From positions 18,764 to 82,763 of the forward strand of contig QIKP01000006.1 in the NCBI GenBank assembly GCA_003233055.1: a DNA stretch of 64,000 bases, given 5' to 3'. The translations under genes were made by a program, and so were the position numbers. The notes beneath the pieces are model-generated. The model worked only from the letters and a program-made list of their open reading frames with translations. It did not search any database and was not told the origin of the DNA. The DNA is from Planctomycetaceae bacterium (GTDB lineage Bacteria > Planctomycetota > Planctomycetia > Pirellulales > Lacipirellulaceae). The stretch's first letter is position 1. Every line of letters begins with the position of its first letter. Below are positions 44,685 to 53,749 of this stretch, piece by piece.

Positions 44685-45773
44685 GTGTCTGAACTATCCA
44701 AGATGTTTGCCGCTGCCGGTTTGATGGCGGCTGGTTTTTTCTCGGCCACGCTTTTTGGCCTTCCCACCCCGACCGGCGGCCCGTTGCCGACCGCAGAGAA
44801 CGTGTGGTCGCCACCGCAACTCCAGCCAATCGATGGCTCGGGCTCCTTTTCCGCAGCAACTTCTTCTTCCTTGGTAACTTCCCCCCCCCACTCGGGAGCC
44901 TTGGCCTGGGATCCGGAAGTCGCGAGGCCCCGCTCAGGAGCCCCGGTCTGGGATCCGGAAGTCGCGAGGACCGCCCACACCAACCCCTGGACCCCTCGCT
45001 CCCCAGCAGCCCCGGCGGTTCGGCCCGCACCGTTTGAGCAGGGCTCCTTCAAGCGGGAACCGCCAAGCAGGAGGACCCCGATCCTCCGGACGATGTCGCC
45101 GCTACCGCCGGTCCGACGCGTCCCGCAGCCACCTTCCATGCCTCCGGAAGACGACCGATTGGCTTCGCTCTTACCCCCACCGTTGCTCGACGACCAGGCC
45201 CCGTTCGGCTCCGCGACAACAACGCCCGGATTCGATCCACCCCCTTCGACGTTTCCCGGAGCCCCGAGCGTTGCCGAGCGTCGCCTGGTCTCGGAACCTC
45301 GCTCGAAATCCCACCTGGAACCTTGGGCCAACTCCTCGCTGAACCACCGAGAGCCGGTGACGGTTGAGATGCATCCGATACCGTTTTCCAACTCCGAGGA
45401 CTTCCCGAACTCGGAAGCCCTCTCCGCGCCATGGCACGTCGTCTCCGATGGAGACAGCTTGGCCAAGTTGGCCGCTCGCTACCTGCAAGACGAATCCCGA
45501 TCGGACGAAATCTACCAGATCAATCGTAACGTCCTTGGCAGTCCAGACCTTTTGCCGATCGGCGTCGAACTACGAATCCCTTCGGGGCCGGGGGAGGTTC
45601 ACCAGATGGAAGTGTTTGACTCGTTCGGCACGGCGAACCGCGGGATTCGAGAACGCGGGACTCGAGAACAACGTCGCATGGTCCCGCTGCCGACCCTCCC
45701 CGCCAGCCTCCGATCCGCCCCTCGCGCATCGCTCCAGCACCCACTGCCTGCTAGCTACGCCGGCGGCGGTTAG
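44685..45773 (+). CDS. Proline-rich LysM-domain protein
   Basis: 362 residues starting at GTG. One membrane anchor or signal (MFAAAGLMAAGFFSATLFGL), then a long disordered Pro/Ser-rich region including a tandem duplicate of 26 residues (WDPEVAR twice, encoded by a 48-bp repeat around 44895-44990), then a LysM domain at about 249-300 (WHVVSDGDSLAKLAARYL, EIYQINRNVLGSPDLLPIGV). LysM binds peptidoglycan or chitin-like glycans. Probably a cell-wall-linked protein. It ends 18 bases before the convergent secDF stop. Confidence 0.8.
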   Translation: MSELSKMFAAAGLMAAGFFSATLFGLPTPTGGPLPTAENVWSPPQLQPIDGSGSFSAATSSSLVTSPPHSGALAWDPEVARPRSGAPVWDPEVARTAHTNPWTPRSPAAPAVRPAPFEQGSFKREPPSRRTPILRTMSPLPPVRRVPQPPSMPPEDDRLASLLPPPLLDDQAPFGSATTTPGFDPPPSTFPGAPSVAERRLVSEPRSKSHLEPWANSSLNHREPVTVEMHPIPFSNSEDFPNSEALSAPWHVVSDGDSLAKLAARYLQDESRSDEIYQINRNVLGSPDLLPIGVELRIPSGPGEVHQMEVFDSFGTANRGIRERGTREQRRMVPLPTLPASLRSAPRASLQHPLPASYAGGG

Positions 45774-45791
45774 CGGGGAGCGGGCTCTACT

Positions 45792-48700
45792 CTAAGCGGC
45801 CCACTTCTGCTCGAGTCGCGAGAACCAGAGCAGGGCGGGCGACGCGACGAAAATCGAGCTGTAGGTACCGACCACGACACCGACCACCAAGGCAAACGCG
45901 AAAGCGTGGATGCCATCGCCGCCAAAGAAGTAAAGGATGACCACAACGACCAATGTCGTGAGCGAGGTCAGGATGGTTCGGCTTAACGTCTGGTTGATAC
46001 TCAGGTCGATCATGTCGGCCGACAGGTCGGGGCTCTTCCCACGGACCTCCCGAATCCGATCGAACACGACGATCGTGTCGTTGAGGGAGTAGCCGATGAT
46101 GGTGAGGAATGCCGCGACGACCGGCAAGCTGATTTGAAAGGCGTCGATCTGTAGCGCCGAGGCGAGGCCGGGAACGTAGCTGGCGGCGAAGGCGCTCAGG
46201 GCGAGCACTCCCAGGGTGACGAGCACGTCGTGGACCAGCGCCACCACGGCAGCCAAGCCGTACGAAATCTTCTGGAATCGAATCCAAATGTAGCCGACGA
46301 TTCCGAGGAGGCTGACGAGAATGGCGTAGATGGCCTGCATTCGCATGTCGCCTGCCACTCGGCCACCGATTTTATTGGCCAACGGGAAAATGGGGGATCC
46401 GTTCACTCCGCTCACCAACGAATCGACCACCTTTCTCGCTTCGGAAGTTTCCATGCCTCCGAGCTTGATCGTCCATTCGCGAAACCGATTACTCGTCCCC
46501 TCGGAATAGTCGGGGTTCGTGACGGTCGGACGGATGTCACTATGCCCCGATTGGGCGAGTGCCGCCTTAACCTCTTCGAGAACCGTATCGTGCGTCACGC
46601 CGACGATCGCCTCGTCGGAGTCAGGCTTTCCGAACTGGAGCTTCGCTTCGACTCCCTCGAAGAGCGTCTCGCCTTCTCCCTCGGAAAACTGCTCGACCGA
46701 GTCGATGCTGACCTGCCGGGTGGCGAGTTTCTCGCCAAATGCCTCGGCAAGGAGATTCTCCACCGACTTCACGGCACTGGTCCCGCCGTCACTCCCGTTG
46801 CCCGCTTCGTCGAGCACGCTGCAATCGATTTTGTAGACCGTGTTGGGGGTGTCGGTTTGATCTCGGGCTACCACGAGGAGGTTTTTATCGGCTAAGTCGG
46901 TTTCCAATAGTTTCTCTCGGACTTCGACGATCGGCATCGCATCCTCCTCGTTCAACACCATGGTGACGGAGGTGCCGCCGGTGAAGTCGATGTTCAGGAG
47001 GTTGGTTCCCCGGGAGACAACCCCCACGAGTCCTGTGGCGATGACCACGAGCGATAGCAGGGCTGCCGCGGGCCACTTGCTGAGGAGTTGGAAATTAGTT
47101 TTGGTGAGAATCCTCATCATGTGGAGTTTGGTGATCCAGCCCTTCCGCTCGGCGATGTCGAAGAGGATGCGCGAGCAGAAGATGGCCGTAAACATACTCA
47201 TCACGATGCCCAGGATCAGCGTGACGGCAAAGCCGCGGATCTGGTCCGAACCGATGACATAGAGCACCACACCCGTAATGAGCGTCGTGACATTGGCATC
47301 GACAATGGTGGTGGTCGCCCGGCCGAACCCGTTGCGAATGGCCATGCGAAGTGTCGAGCCGCGGGCCATCTCTTCACGAATGCGTTCAAAGATCAGCACG
47401 TTGGCGTCCACCGACATGCCGACGGTGAGCACCAAACCGGCCAGCCCTGGAAGCGTAAAGGCTGCCTGCATGGCGACCATGGCCCCGAGGACCATCAAGA
47501 TATTGGCCGCGAGCGCGAGACAAGCGACGAATCCGGCGAACCGGTAGTAGAACAGGATAAAGAACAGCACCAAGGAAAGCGACACGAGCATCGCTTTCTT
47601 GCCTTGCTGGATCGTGAGCTCGCCAATTTCGGGGCCGGTCTGCGCTTCGCTTACTGGTGCCTTGTTGAGCGCGGCGGGGAGGCTGCCCGCATTGAGAACG
47701 CTGACGACGTAGTCGACTTCCGCCTCGTCCATGCCTCGCCCGCTGATCGTGCCGCTCTTCCTGATTTGAGTGATGATGCTTGGCGCGGAGAGGAGTCGCT
47801 CGTCTAAAACAATGCCGAGGTAATAGGGACTTGGATTGGGGACATGGCGTCCGGTCAGTTTGCCGAACCTCTTGGCTCCCTGGGCATCAAAGTTGAATCG
47901 GACCTCAAAACCTTTGGCCCCCACCCCTTTTTTCGACGAGGTGAGGTATTGCCCCGTTACATTGAACGGGTCGAGTGCAACGAGAATCTCCGGCGCATTG
48001 ACGCCCATCCGTTTCACGATGCCTCGCCCGCGATCGTCGCCCGGGCTCATTTCCACCACGTCGACGCCGCCAAATTCTTCCACCTTGTAGGGAACCCAGC
48101 GAGCTTCTGGCTTGCCGCCAAGGGTCACCACCGTCTGCCCCTTGGGGAGCGCCTCCGCAAGTCGCACAACTTTGTCGAATTCCGTCCGACTGCGATCGAC
48201 AAGGATGCGGAATTCGAGCTGGCCCAGGGCGGTGATCTTCCGCTTGATGAATTCCAGCTCCGCCTGCCCCGCCTTGGGGATAATGAATTCGATCGCCTTG
48301 CCGCGGGTCCGAATGGTCACGTCCTTGGTGCCGGTCGGGTCAATCCGTTCCTTCAGGGCAGCGATCATCTCGTCCATGCTGAACTTGGCGCGCCGATCGG
48401 TGCTGGCCTCCCCATCGAGGTCGCCCCCTTGCCCTTCTTCTTGCAGTTGGTTGGGGTCCGCGAGGTCATAAATGAGCGTCACGCCTCCCCCCAGGTCGGG
48501 GCCCAGTTTGAAGCCTTCGTCACTCCGCAGAGCAAAGCCGATCGCCACGGCGGCGGCGGCAACGGAGGTGAGCGCGACACCAATCTTCCATCCATGATCG
48601 GGCATACCAAGGCGATTGCTGATCCGATTGCCAAGGAGGGCGGGCAACACAAACAGCGCCAGCAGGATCAAAGCGAAGAGGTAGGGGGAGATGCCGCCCG

Positions 48701-48992
48701 CGTCGAGTGCCTTGGCTTCCGCACCGGGTGCCGACTCGCCATCGGGTGCTGCAGGGAGAGTTCCCGACTCCGCTTCGCCGGGAACCGCGCCGGTGCTAGG
48801 TTCGTCGCCCGTGCCAGCCTCCTCGGCGTCGTTGGTGGGGCCTTCGTTGGCGGGTGCCACCTCCGCTTCCGCGGCCGCTGAAGCGGCCTCGCCAGCGGGT
48901 TGGGCGAACGTTGGAGGGCCGGCGGTACAAGCGATCGCGGCGAGCAGCATCCATGCGGCAGTCATTTGCCGCGCATTAAGCTTGGTCTTCAT
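45792..48992 (-). CDS. secDF: Protein translocase subunit SecDF, fused
   Basis: 1066 residues. SecD half (about 100-620) and SecF half (about 640-1060) in one chain, together about 12 membrane helices with a large periplasmic P1 domain in each half. Seen: LGPDLGGGVTLIYDL, the membrane signature GLVLTVGMSVDANVLIFERI of SecD and GYSLNDTIVVFDRIREV of SecF with LSRTILTSLTTLVVVVIL. The proton-driven complex pulls secreted proteins out of SecYEG. The N-terminal signal (MLLAAIACTAGPPTFA) is followed by an Ala/Glu-rich, low-complexity linker of about 60 residues, part of which is translated from an intergenic family B repeat. Operon with yajC and tgt upstream. Confidence 0.95.
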   Translation of the reverse strand: MKTKLNARQMTAAWMLLAAIACTAGPPTFAQPAGEAASAAAEAEVAPANEGPTNDAEEAGTGDEPSTGAVPGEAESGTLPAAPDGESAPGAEAKALDAGGISPYLFALILLALFVLPALLGNRISNRLGMPDHGWKIGVALTSVAAAAVAIGFALRSDEGFKLGPDLGGGVTLIYDLADPNQLQEEGQGGDLDGEASTDRRAKFSMDEMIAALKERIDPTGTKDVTIRTRGKAIEFIIPKAGQAELEFIKRKITALGQLEFRILVDRSRTEFDKVVRLAEALPKGQTVVTLGGKPEARWVPYKVEEFGGVDVVEMSPGDDRGRGIVKRMGVNAPEILVALDPFNVTGQYLTSSKKGVGAKGFEVRFNFDAQGAKRFGKLTGRHVPNPSPYYLGIVLDERLLSAPSIITQIRKSGTISGRGMDEAEVDYVVSVLNAGSLPAALNKAPVSEAQTGPEIGELTIQQGKKAMLVSLSLVLFFILFYYRFAGFVACLALAANILMVLGAMVAMQAAFTLPGLAGLVLTVGMSVDANVLIFERIREEMARGSTLRMAIRNGFGRATTTIVDANVTTLITGVVLYVIGSDQIRGFAVTLILGIVMSMFTAIFCSRILFDIAERKGWITKLHMMRILTKTNFQLLSKWPAAALLSLVVIATGLVGVVSRGTNLLNIDFTGGTSVTMVLNEEDAMPIVEVREKLLETDLADKNLLVVARDQTDTPNTVYKIDCSVLDEAGNGSDGGTSAVKSVENLLAEAFGEKLATRQVSIDSVEQFSEGEGETLFEGVEAKLQFGKPDSDEAIVGVTHDTVLEEVKAALAQSGHSDIRPTVTNPDYSEGTSNRFREWTIKLGGMETSEARKVVDSLVSGVNGSPIFPLANKIGGRVAGDMRMQAIYAILVSLLGIVGYIWIRFQKISYGLAAVVALVHDVLVTLGVLALSAFAASYVPGLASALQIDAFQISLPVVAAFLTIIGYSLNDTIVVFDRIREVRGKSPDLSADMIDLSINQTLSRTILTSLTTLVVVVILYFFGGDGIHAFAFALVVGVVVGTYSSIFVASPALLWFSRLEQKWAA
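48874..48896. repeat. Family B repeat inside the secDF reading frame
   Basis: GCCGCTGAAGCGGCCTCGCC AGC differs from the family B consensus by one base. On the secDF strand it reads GEAASAAAE in the linker after the signal peptide. Confidence 0.8.
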
Positions 48993-49059
48993 AGTTACGA
49001 TTGATCTTTCGCGCCGGTGTCACTTGAAGTGTCACTCGAAATGGCTCAGGGAAAGGGGC

Positions 49060-49497
49060 TCAGCTTGGTTCTTCGTCGCCAAGGATTTGTGCGACCGCCC
49101 CCAAGCTAATCTTGATTTTCGTGCCAGTATTTTCGTCAATCCTTACGGTCACTCGGCCGGCATCGCGCTGGACATTCGTCACCACGCCGAAGATACCTCC
49201 GCTGGTGACAATGCGGTCTTTCTCCTTGACCTTTTGGAGGCCCTCCAGCTTCTCTTGCTTCTTCCTCTCGGGCAAGATGAGCATGAAATAGGCGACCATA
49301 AAGATCAGCACCATGGGGATCAAGTTGAACCACCAAGGCCGGTCTGGTCCGGGATTCACCCCCTGCTGCTGGGCAACCAGTAGCAACGAATCGAGTTGGA
49401 TAAAGCTACAAGGGAAAACCACGGCAGGTACCACGTTGGCCACAAGGGCAAGGAGTCGAGGACAATCCATAACAGGGACAACAAAAACAAGCAGCAT
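49060..49497 (-). CDS. yajC: Preprotein translocase subunit YajC
   Basis: 145 residues at most; the core is the YajC fold: single membrane helix NLIPMVLIFMVAYFMLILPE, then RKKQEKLEGLQKVKEKDRIVTSGGIFGVV and a small beta domain ending VAQILGDEEPS. It belongs to the SecDF-YajC holotranslocon at the inner membrane. The N-terminus is unusually long: another hydrophobic stretch (LLALVANVVPAVVFPCSF) lies before the family core, and a later Met (49470) could be the start. It is 67 bases upstream of secDF and follows tgt. Confidence 0.92.
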   Translation of the reverse strand: MLLVFVVPVMDCPRLLALVANVVPAVVFPCSFIQLDSLLLVAQQQGVNPGPDRPWWFNLIPMVLIFMVAYFMLILPERKKQEKLEGLQKVKEKDRIVTSGGIFGVVTNVQRDAGRVTVRIDENTGTKIKISLGAVAQILGDEEPS

Positions 49498-49653
49498 CAG
49501 CCCAGAAGCTTCCGCCCCTGGGACTCCGGCCCAGAGGCCGAAGCGGCTATCCTAAGTCCTTACGCCCCAACGGGGAAGGGGGATTCGGGGCCCCGACGTC
49601 TCGACCTGCTTCCTCGCTTCCGGCAATGCAAAGCCTCCAGCATCGGTTCGATC

Positions 49654-50790
49654 TTAGGCGAGGCGCCCGACCGACCACCCCGCCTTTTTCTCCGCGTGAT
49701 ACTGAGAGAACCGGTCGGCGGCAATCGCTTCGCGTGCCCCGGCCATCAGCCGCTGGTAATAGGTCAGATTGTGGATCGAGAGAAGGATTGGCCCCAGCAT
49801 CTCTTTCGCCTGGAATAAATGCCGAAGATAGCCCCGGCTGTGCTGACAGGCAGGGCAGGGGCATGCCTCCTCCAGGGGCCGAGGGTCGGCAGCGTGGCAC
49901 TCGTTGCGGAGGCGCAGCGGGCCTTCGTCGGTAAAGGCCAAGGCGTTTCGCCCATTGCGGGTTGGCATGACGCAGTCAAACATATCGATCCCTCGCTCGA
50001 TCGACGCGAGCAAGTCCTCGGGGCGACCGACCCCCATCAGGTAGCGAGGGCGATCCTGAGGCAGGGCAGGGGTGGTCGCCTCAAGGGTGCGGAGCATCTG
50101 GTCCATCGTCTCCCCGACGCTCAGTCCGCCGATCGCGTATCCCGCGAAGCCAAGCTCCACGAGCCGCTCGGCCGACTCGCGCCGGAGGTCTTCCTCCAGC
50201 CCCCCCTGCACGATCGCAAAAACCGACTGCCCGACTCGAGTCGCCGCCTGACGGCAGCGGGCGGCCCAGCGGACGCTCCGCTCCATGGCATCGGCAATCG
50301 CGTCGCGTTTGGCTGGTAGCGCGATGACATGGTCCAATTGCATCGCGATATCGCTACCGAGCTGCTCCTGGATGCGGATCGATTCCTCGGGCGTGAGGTG
50401 AAGGGGACTGCCATCGAGGTGCGACTGAAATGTCGCCCCCTCTTCGGTGATTTTCACCCGCTTCGCGAGGCTAAAAACCTGAAAGCCGCCGCTGTCGGTG
50501 AGCATCGGACCACGCCAACCACTAAACGCGTGGAGGCCACCAAGCTTTTCAACCACCTCCGCGCCAGGCCGAAGTGCCAGATGGTAGGTGTTGCCGAGGA
50601 TCATTTGCGCACCGGTCTCGGCAACGCGCGCGATGTCGACCCCCTTCACGGTGCCCACGGTCCCCACCGGCATGAAGGTTGGCAGGTCGACCACGCCATG
50701 CGGGGTCGTGAGTCTACCCAGCCGGGCACCACAGGTCACATCGGCATGCAGGACCTCGTAGCCAATCGATTGCGGAGTGACCTCCGGCAA
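49654..50790 (-). CDS. tgt: tRNA-guanine transglycosylase (queuine tRNA-ribosyltransferase)
   Basis: 378 residues, TIM barrel that swaps guanine 34 for preQ1 in GUN-anticodon tRNAs. Seen: [13 protein letters not shown], the active Asp in [31 protein letters not shown], nucleophile Asp in [13 protein letters not shown], and the zinc site [17 protein letters not shown] with a later His. The tgt-yajC-secDF order is a classic bacterial operon. Confidence 0.97.
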   Translation of the reverse strand: MPEVTPQSIGYEVLHADVTCGARLGRLTTPHGVVDLPTFMPVGTVGTVKGVDIARVAETGAQMILGNTYHLALRPGAEVVEKLGGLHAFSGWRGPMLTDSGGFQVFSLAKRVKITEEGATFQSHLDGSPLHLTPEESIRIQEQLGSDIAMQLDHVIALPAKRDAIADAMERSVRWAARCRQAATRVGQSVFAIVQGGLEEDLRRESAERLVELGFAGYAIGGLSVGETMDQMLRTLEATTPALPQDRPRYLMGVGRPEDLLASIERGIDMFDCVMPTRNGRNALAFTDEGPLRLRNECHAADPRPLEEACPCPACQHSRGYLRHLFQAKEMLGPILLSIHNLTYYQRLMAGAREAIAADRFSQYHAEKKAGWSVGRLA

Positions 50791-50800
50791 AGCTCACCCC

Positions 50801-50842
50801 CGATTCCGCAGTCCCGATTCCGCAGTCCCGATTCCGCAGTCC
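50801..50842. repeat. 14-bp tandem repeat upstream of tgt
   Basis: Three exact copies of CGATTCCGCAGTCC in the gap between the TPR/alpha-CTD gene and the tgt ATG (50790), so it lies in the tgt 5' region; a looser AGTCAGTCGCnCCGA pair follows. Confidence 0.9.
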
Positions 50843-50880
50843 CAATCCAGTAGGTCCGATGCCAGTCAGTCGCTCCGAAG

Positions 50881-52212
50881 TCAGTCGCCCCGAAGTTTGA
50901 GGCCGGCTTGGGTCAGCTTTTCACGGACTTCGTTGAGGCTGGTCACACCAAAGTTCTTGCATTCGAGCAAGTCATCGCCGGTCCGGCGAAGCAACTCGCC
51001 TACGGTCGTCAAGCCGAGGCGAACCATGCACTTCCGGGCTCGCACCGAGAGATTGAGGTCGGAAATGGGACGATCCATCAACGCCTTTTCATCGTCGGAC
51101 ATCGAGTCGGGGTCGTAGATCGGTTCCTCATCGCGCCGCTGATTGGCAAACTGCCCCAGTTCGAGGCCCTTGGAACTAAGCATGTCGGTAATCTCGACAA
51201 GCGAGGTCTCGCCAAAGTTTTTGCTGGCGAGCAACTCCAGTTCCGTCGTTTCGGTCAAATCCCCTAAGGTCATCAACCCCACCTTTTGCAGGCAATTGCG
51301 ACTCCGGACCGACAACTCAAAGTCGGTGACCGGAATACTGAGAACCTGGCTCAGGCGATCTTGCTCACGGCGAGCCTCCTCGTCGTAATACATGTCACGC
51401 GAGGCGTCCGCATCTTTGTAAAAGAGCCTGGCCCGTTGGTGGGACGGGAACGCATCGAGAATGCGGTCGTAGCATTGCCTCGCCCGATCGTGAGCCTGCA
51501 TGTCTTCGTATAAGATCCCGAGGTTTAGCAGCGTGCCGAGGTGCGTCGGGAATTGTCGCGAGGCACGCTCATACAGCTCTCGTGCGTAGTCGTCATTGCC
51601 TTGGCGGTCGTTCTCGAGCGCGAGCCCAAACAAGGAGCCGCTGTGGTTGGAATCAGCAGCCACTGCCCGTTCCAAGAGCGCCCAAACCTCCTCGCGATTT
51701 CCGCCAATCACCTGCACGGCGACCGATCGCTGATAGAGGTACTCGGCGGTCTGTTCGATCGCCCCCGAAAGGGAGTCGAGCAACTGGAGCGCTTCCTCGT
51801 GCTGCTTGTCGTACCGATACGCTTCCGCTTTGGCCAACGTCACCACGTCACGATCGTAGCCGGCTCGCTCGGACGACTCATAGGCCGTGATCGCTTCGGA
51901 GTATCGGTCGAGCGCTAGGTAAGCGCGACCGAGATAATAGTGGGTCAGCGCGCCACCATCGCTGTTCGAAAGCATCTCGATCGAGTCGGAGTAACGCCCC
52001 AGCATGTAGAGGCAAACCCCAAGTCGGGCCGCCGTGGCAGGGGTGCGGTTTTCTTGGTCCTCCAACTCGCCTACCGCGCTGCGAAGCTCACGGTACTGGG
52101 AGTAGTCTTCGGAAATCGCCTGCGTAATCTCGTCGATCTCACGCGGGCCGAAGGCGGTCGTGGAAACGATGAGCTGCTGGATACCGGAAGGGGGGGCCTC
52201 GGACATCGACAT
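50881..52212 (-). CDS. TPR protein with two tandem RNA-polymerase alpha C-terminal domains
   Basis: 443 residues. Residues about 55-275 are TPR repeats (LTHYYLGRAYLALDRYSEAI, TLLNLGILYEDMQAHDRARQ). Residues 292-354 and 382-443 are each an alpha-CTD-like helix-hairpin-helix domain: DFELSVRSRNCLQKVGLMTL and DLNLSVRARKCMVRLGLTTV line up with the E. coli [20 protein letters not shown] segment. The Arg equivalent to E. coli Arg265, which grips UP-element DNA, is kept in both (Arg303 and Arg391), and Asn268 only in the first. No alpha N-terminal dimerisation domain. It may bind AT-rich promoter DNA or activators and link them to TPR partners; function not established. Its 5' side is tRNA-Thr. Confidence 0.85.
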   Translation of the reverse strand: MSMSEAPPSGIQQLIVSTTAFGPREIDEITQAISEDYSQYRELRSAVGELEDQENRTPATAARLGVCLYMLGRYSDSIEMLSNSDGGALTHYYLGRAYLALDRYSEAITAYESSERAGYDRDVVTLAKAEAYRYDKQHEEALQLLDSLSGAIEQTAEYLYQRSVAVQVIGGNREEVWALLERAVAADSNHSGSLFGLALENDRQGNDDYARELYERASRQFPTHLGTLLNLGILYEDMQAHDRARQCYDRILDAFPSHQRARLFYKDADASRDMYYDEEARREQDRLSQVLSIPVTDFELSVRSRNCLQKVGLMTLGDLTETTELELLASKNFGETSLVEITDMLSSKGLELGQFANQRRDEEPIYDPDSMSDDEKALMDRPISDLNLSVRARKCMVRLGLTTVGELLRRTGDDLLECKNFGVTSLNEVREKLTQAGLKLRGD

Positions 52213-52300
52213 GCTAGATCACTCTAATTTAGGGTCAGACAAATTGGGCGGCAAAGGTCGTTTCTGGCGGGCCGGCATTCAAGGGAGGGTGCCGACAAAG

Positions 52301-52374
52301 GGCCAGCGGGGGGAGTCGAACCCCCAACCCCCGCATTACGAATGCGGTGCTCTACCAATTGAAGCTACGCCGGC
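52301..52374 (-). tRNA. tRNA-Thr(CGT)
   Basis: 74 bases on the minus strand: acceptor stem GCCGGCG/CGCTGGC (one G-T), anticodon stem CCGCA/TGCGG around loop TTCGTAA giving CGT, T loop TTCGACT. CCA not encoded; the discriminator is C, which is unusual. Confidence 0.93.
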
Positions 52375-52703
52375 GACCCGAGCTCTATACGGATTGCGGA
52401 GTCTACCCCATTCGTGCCCGGTTCACAATGCCCAGACTCTCTCCGCCAGGACGATTCCGAAGCCCCCAAGAGGAGTCCCTTCTCCGATCTTTTCGATCAG
52501 GCCAGGGAATAACGAGGCGAAACTGGGGGTGCCTTTTCTTCCGTTTGGCGTAGAATGCCCTCCTGCCCCGCGAGAGGCCTGCCCCTACTTTCTCCCCCAA
52601 AAAATCGAGGAGAAGGAATCCCTCCTCTCGCGCCCCGCCGACAGTCGATTGGCGATTGGCGAGAGGTTTCCCAAGGAAGTGAATGGAAAGAGGAGCCACG
52701 AGA
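52375..52703. other. Spacer, no gene or clear element seen
   Basis: 329 bases with neither repeat family A, B nor C. Short open frames on both strands have no coding character. The last 20 bases provide AGAGGAG for the ATG at 52704. Confidence 0.5.
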
Positions 52704-53204
52704 ATGGACTATCCTGGCATCGATGGTTTTCTTGGTACCCGCGCGTCGGTGATGCTCGATGTCGTTTTGCTCGCCATGCTGGCGGTGCTTCCCGCGATGG
52801 CCCTCTCCATCGGCTTGGCACGCTATCGAAAGGAATGGGGCTGGCACAAACGGATTCAGCTCGCGCTGGCCGGCACCTTGTTGGTCGCCGTCACCCTGTT
52901 TGAGGTCGATATGCGATTCCTGACCGACTGGAGATTGCGGGCGGAGCCCTCCCCCTATTTCTCCTCCGCATCCCTGTGGAGCTCGCCCGTGGGCATCGCG
53001 CTGGCGGTCCATCTCTTCTTCGCCGTGCCGACCACACTCATCTGGGGCTACGTTGTCAGTGGTGCGATGCGACGTTTTCCGTCGCCTCCGACACCTGGCG
53101 AATACAGCCAGCGGCACCGGTTCTGGGGCCGAATCGCTGCCGCCGAAATGACGATGACCGCGATAACCGGATGGATCTTCTACTGGCTTGCGTTCGTCGC
53201 GTGA
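52704..53204 (+). CDS. DUF420 family integral membrane protein
   Basis: 166 residues with four or five membrane helices (SVMLDVVLLAMLAVLPAMAL, IQLALAGTLLVAVTLF, IALAVHLFFAVPTTLIWGYV, MTMTAITGWIFYWLAFV). Conserved-looking His in HKRIQLAL, HLFFAVPTT and RHRFWGRIAA fit DUF420 (YozB-like) proteins, which often occur near cytochrome oxidase genes; the function is not settled. AGAGGAG eight bases before 52704 favours this start over one seven codons upstream. Confidence 0.8.
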   Translation: MDYPGIDGFLGTRASVMLDVVLLAMLAVLPAMALSIGLARYRKEWGWHKRIQLALAGTLLVAVTLFEVDMRFLTDWRLRAEPSPYFSSASLWSSPVGIALAVHLFFAVPTTLIWGYVVSGAMRRFPSPPTPGEYSQRHRFWGRIAAAEMTMTAITGWIFYWLAFVA

Positions 53205-53749
53205 ACGGCTACGTTTTTTGCCAACCACTCTCCTTGGCGCCTTGGCGTGAGACCATCGGCCCTCGGCTCCGAACATCGAAAAAAGCAAGTCTCACGCAAA
53301 GGCGCGAAGTCGCAAAGAAACAGGGAGGAGGTTCACGACCAGAAAAAGGAACACGGATTCAACAAATCCAGCGGATAGCCACGCAGAGAGAGATAATAGG
53401 GCGACGATGGAAGACGACTCGTCGCTGTGGTGCCGAAGGGGGCAAACCGAGTTCCTGTCTCCTTTCTCCAGCCGAACATCCCCGTTCATCTGCGCTTATC
53501 TGCGGCCCATTCCTTTCTTCGTCACCGTTCACGTTCGGACGAAGGAATCGCAAGTCGGACGAATAGTGATTCCTTCTTGGCGCTATTCGTAAGATTCGTG
53601 CGATTCGTGGTTTTCCCTGCCTTGGATTTCGTGAACGACCCCAAGAAAGAACGTCTCCACTGTTTCGTTGTCAGTCGCCCCGTAGCCGCGACCAAGCTTG
53701 GTCGCGGCTGGCCCCGCAAAAAAACGGAACACTCGAAGGAAAACGGCAC
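53205..53749. other. Spacer of degenerate filler words with a family C palindrome
   Basis: Made of fragments such as CACGCAAAGGCGCGAAGTCG, CACGAATCTTACGAAT-like words and GATTCGTGGTTTT that recur in other gaps of this window; family C at 53683-53709 lies just after the leuA 3' end. No gene seen. Confidence 0.6.
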
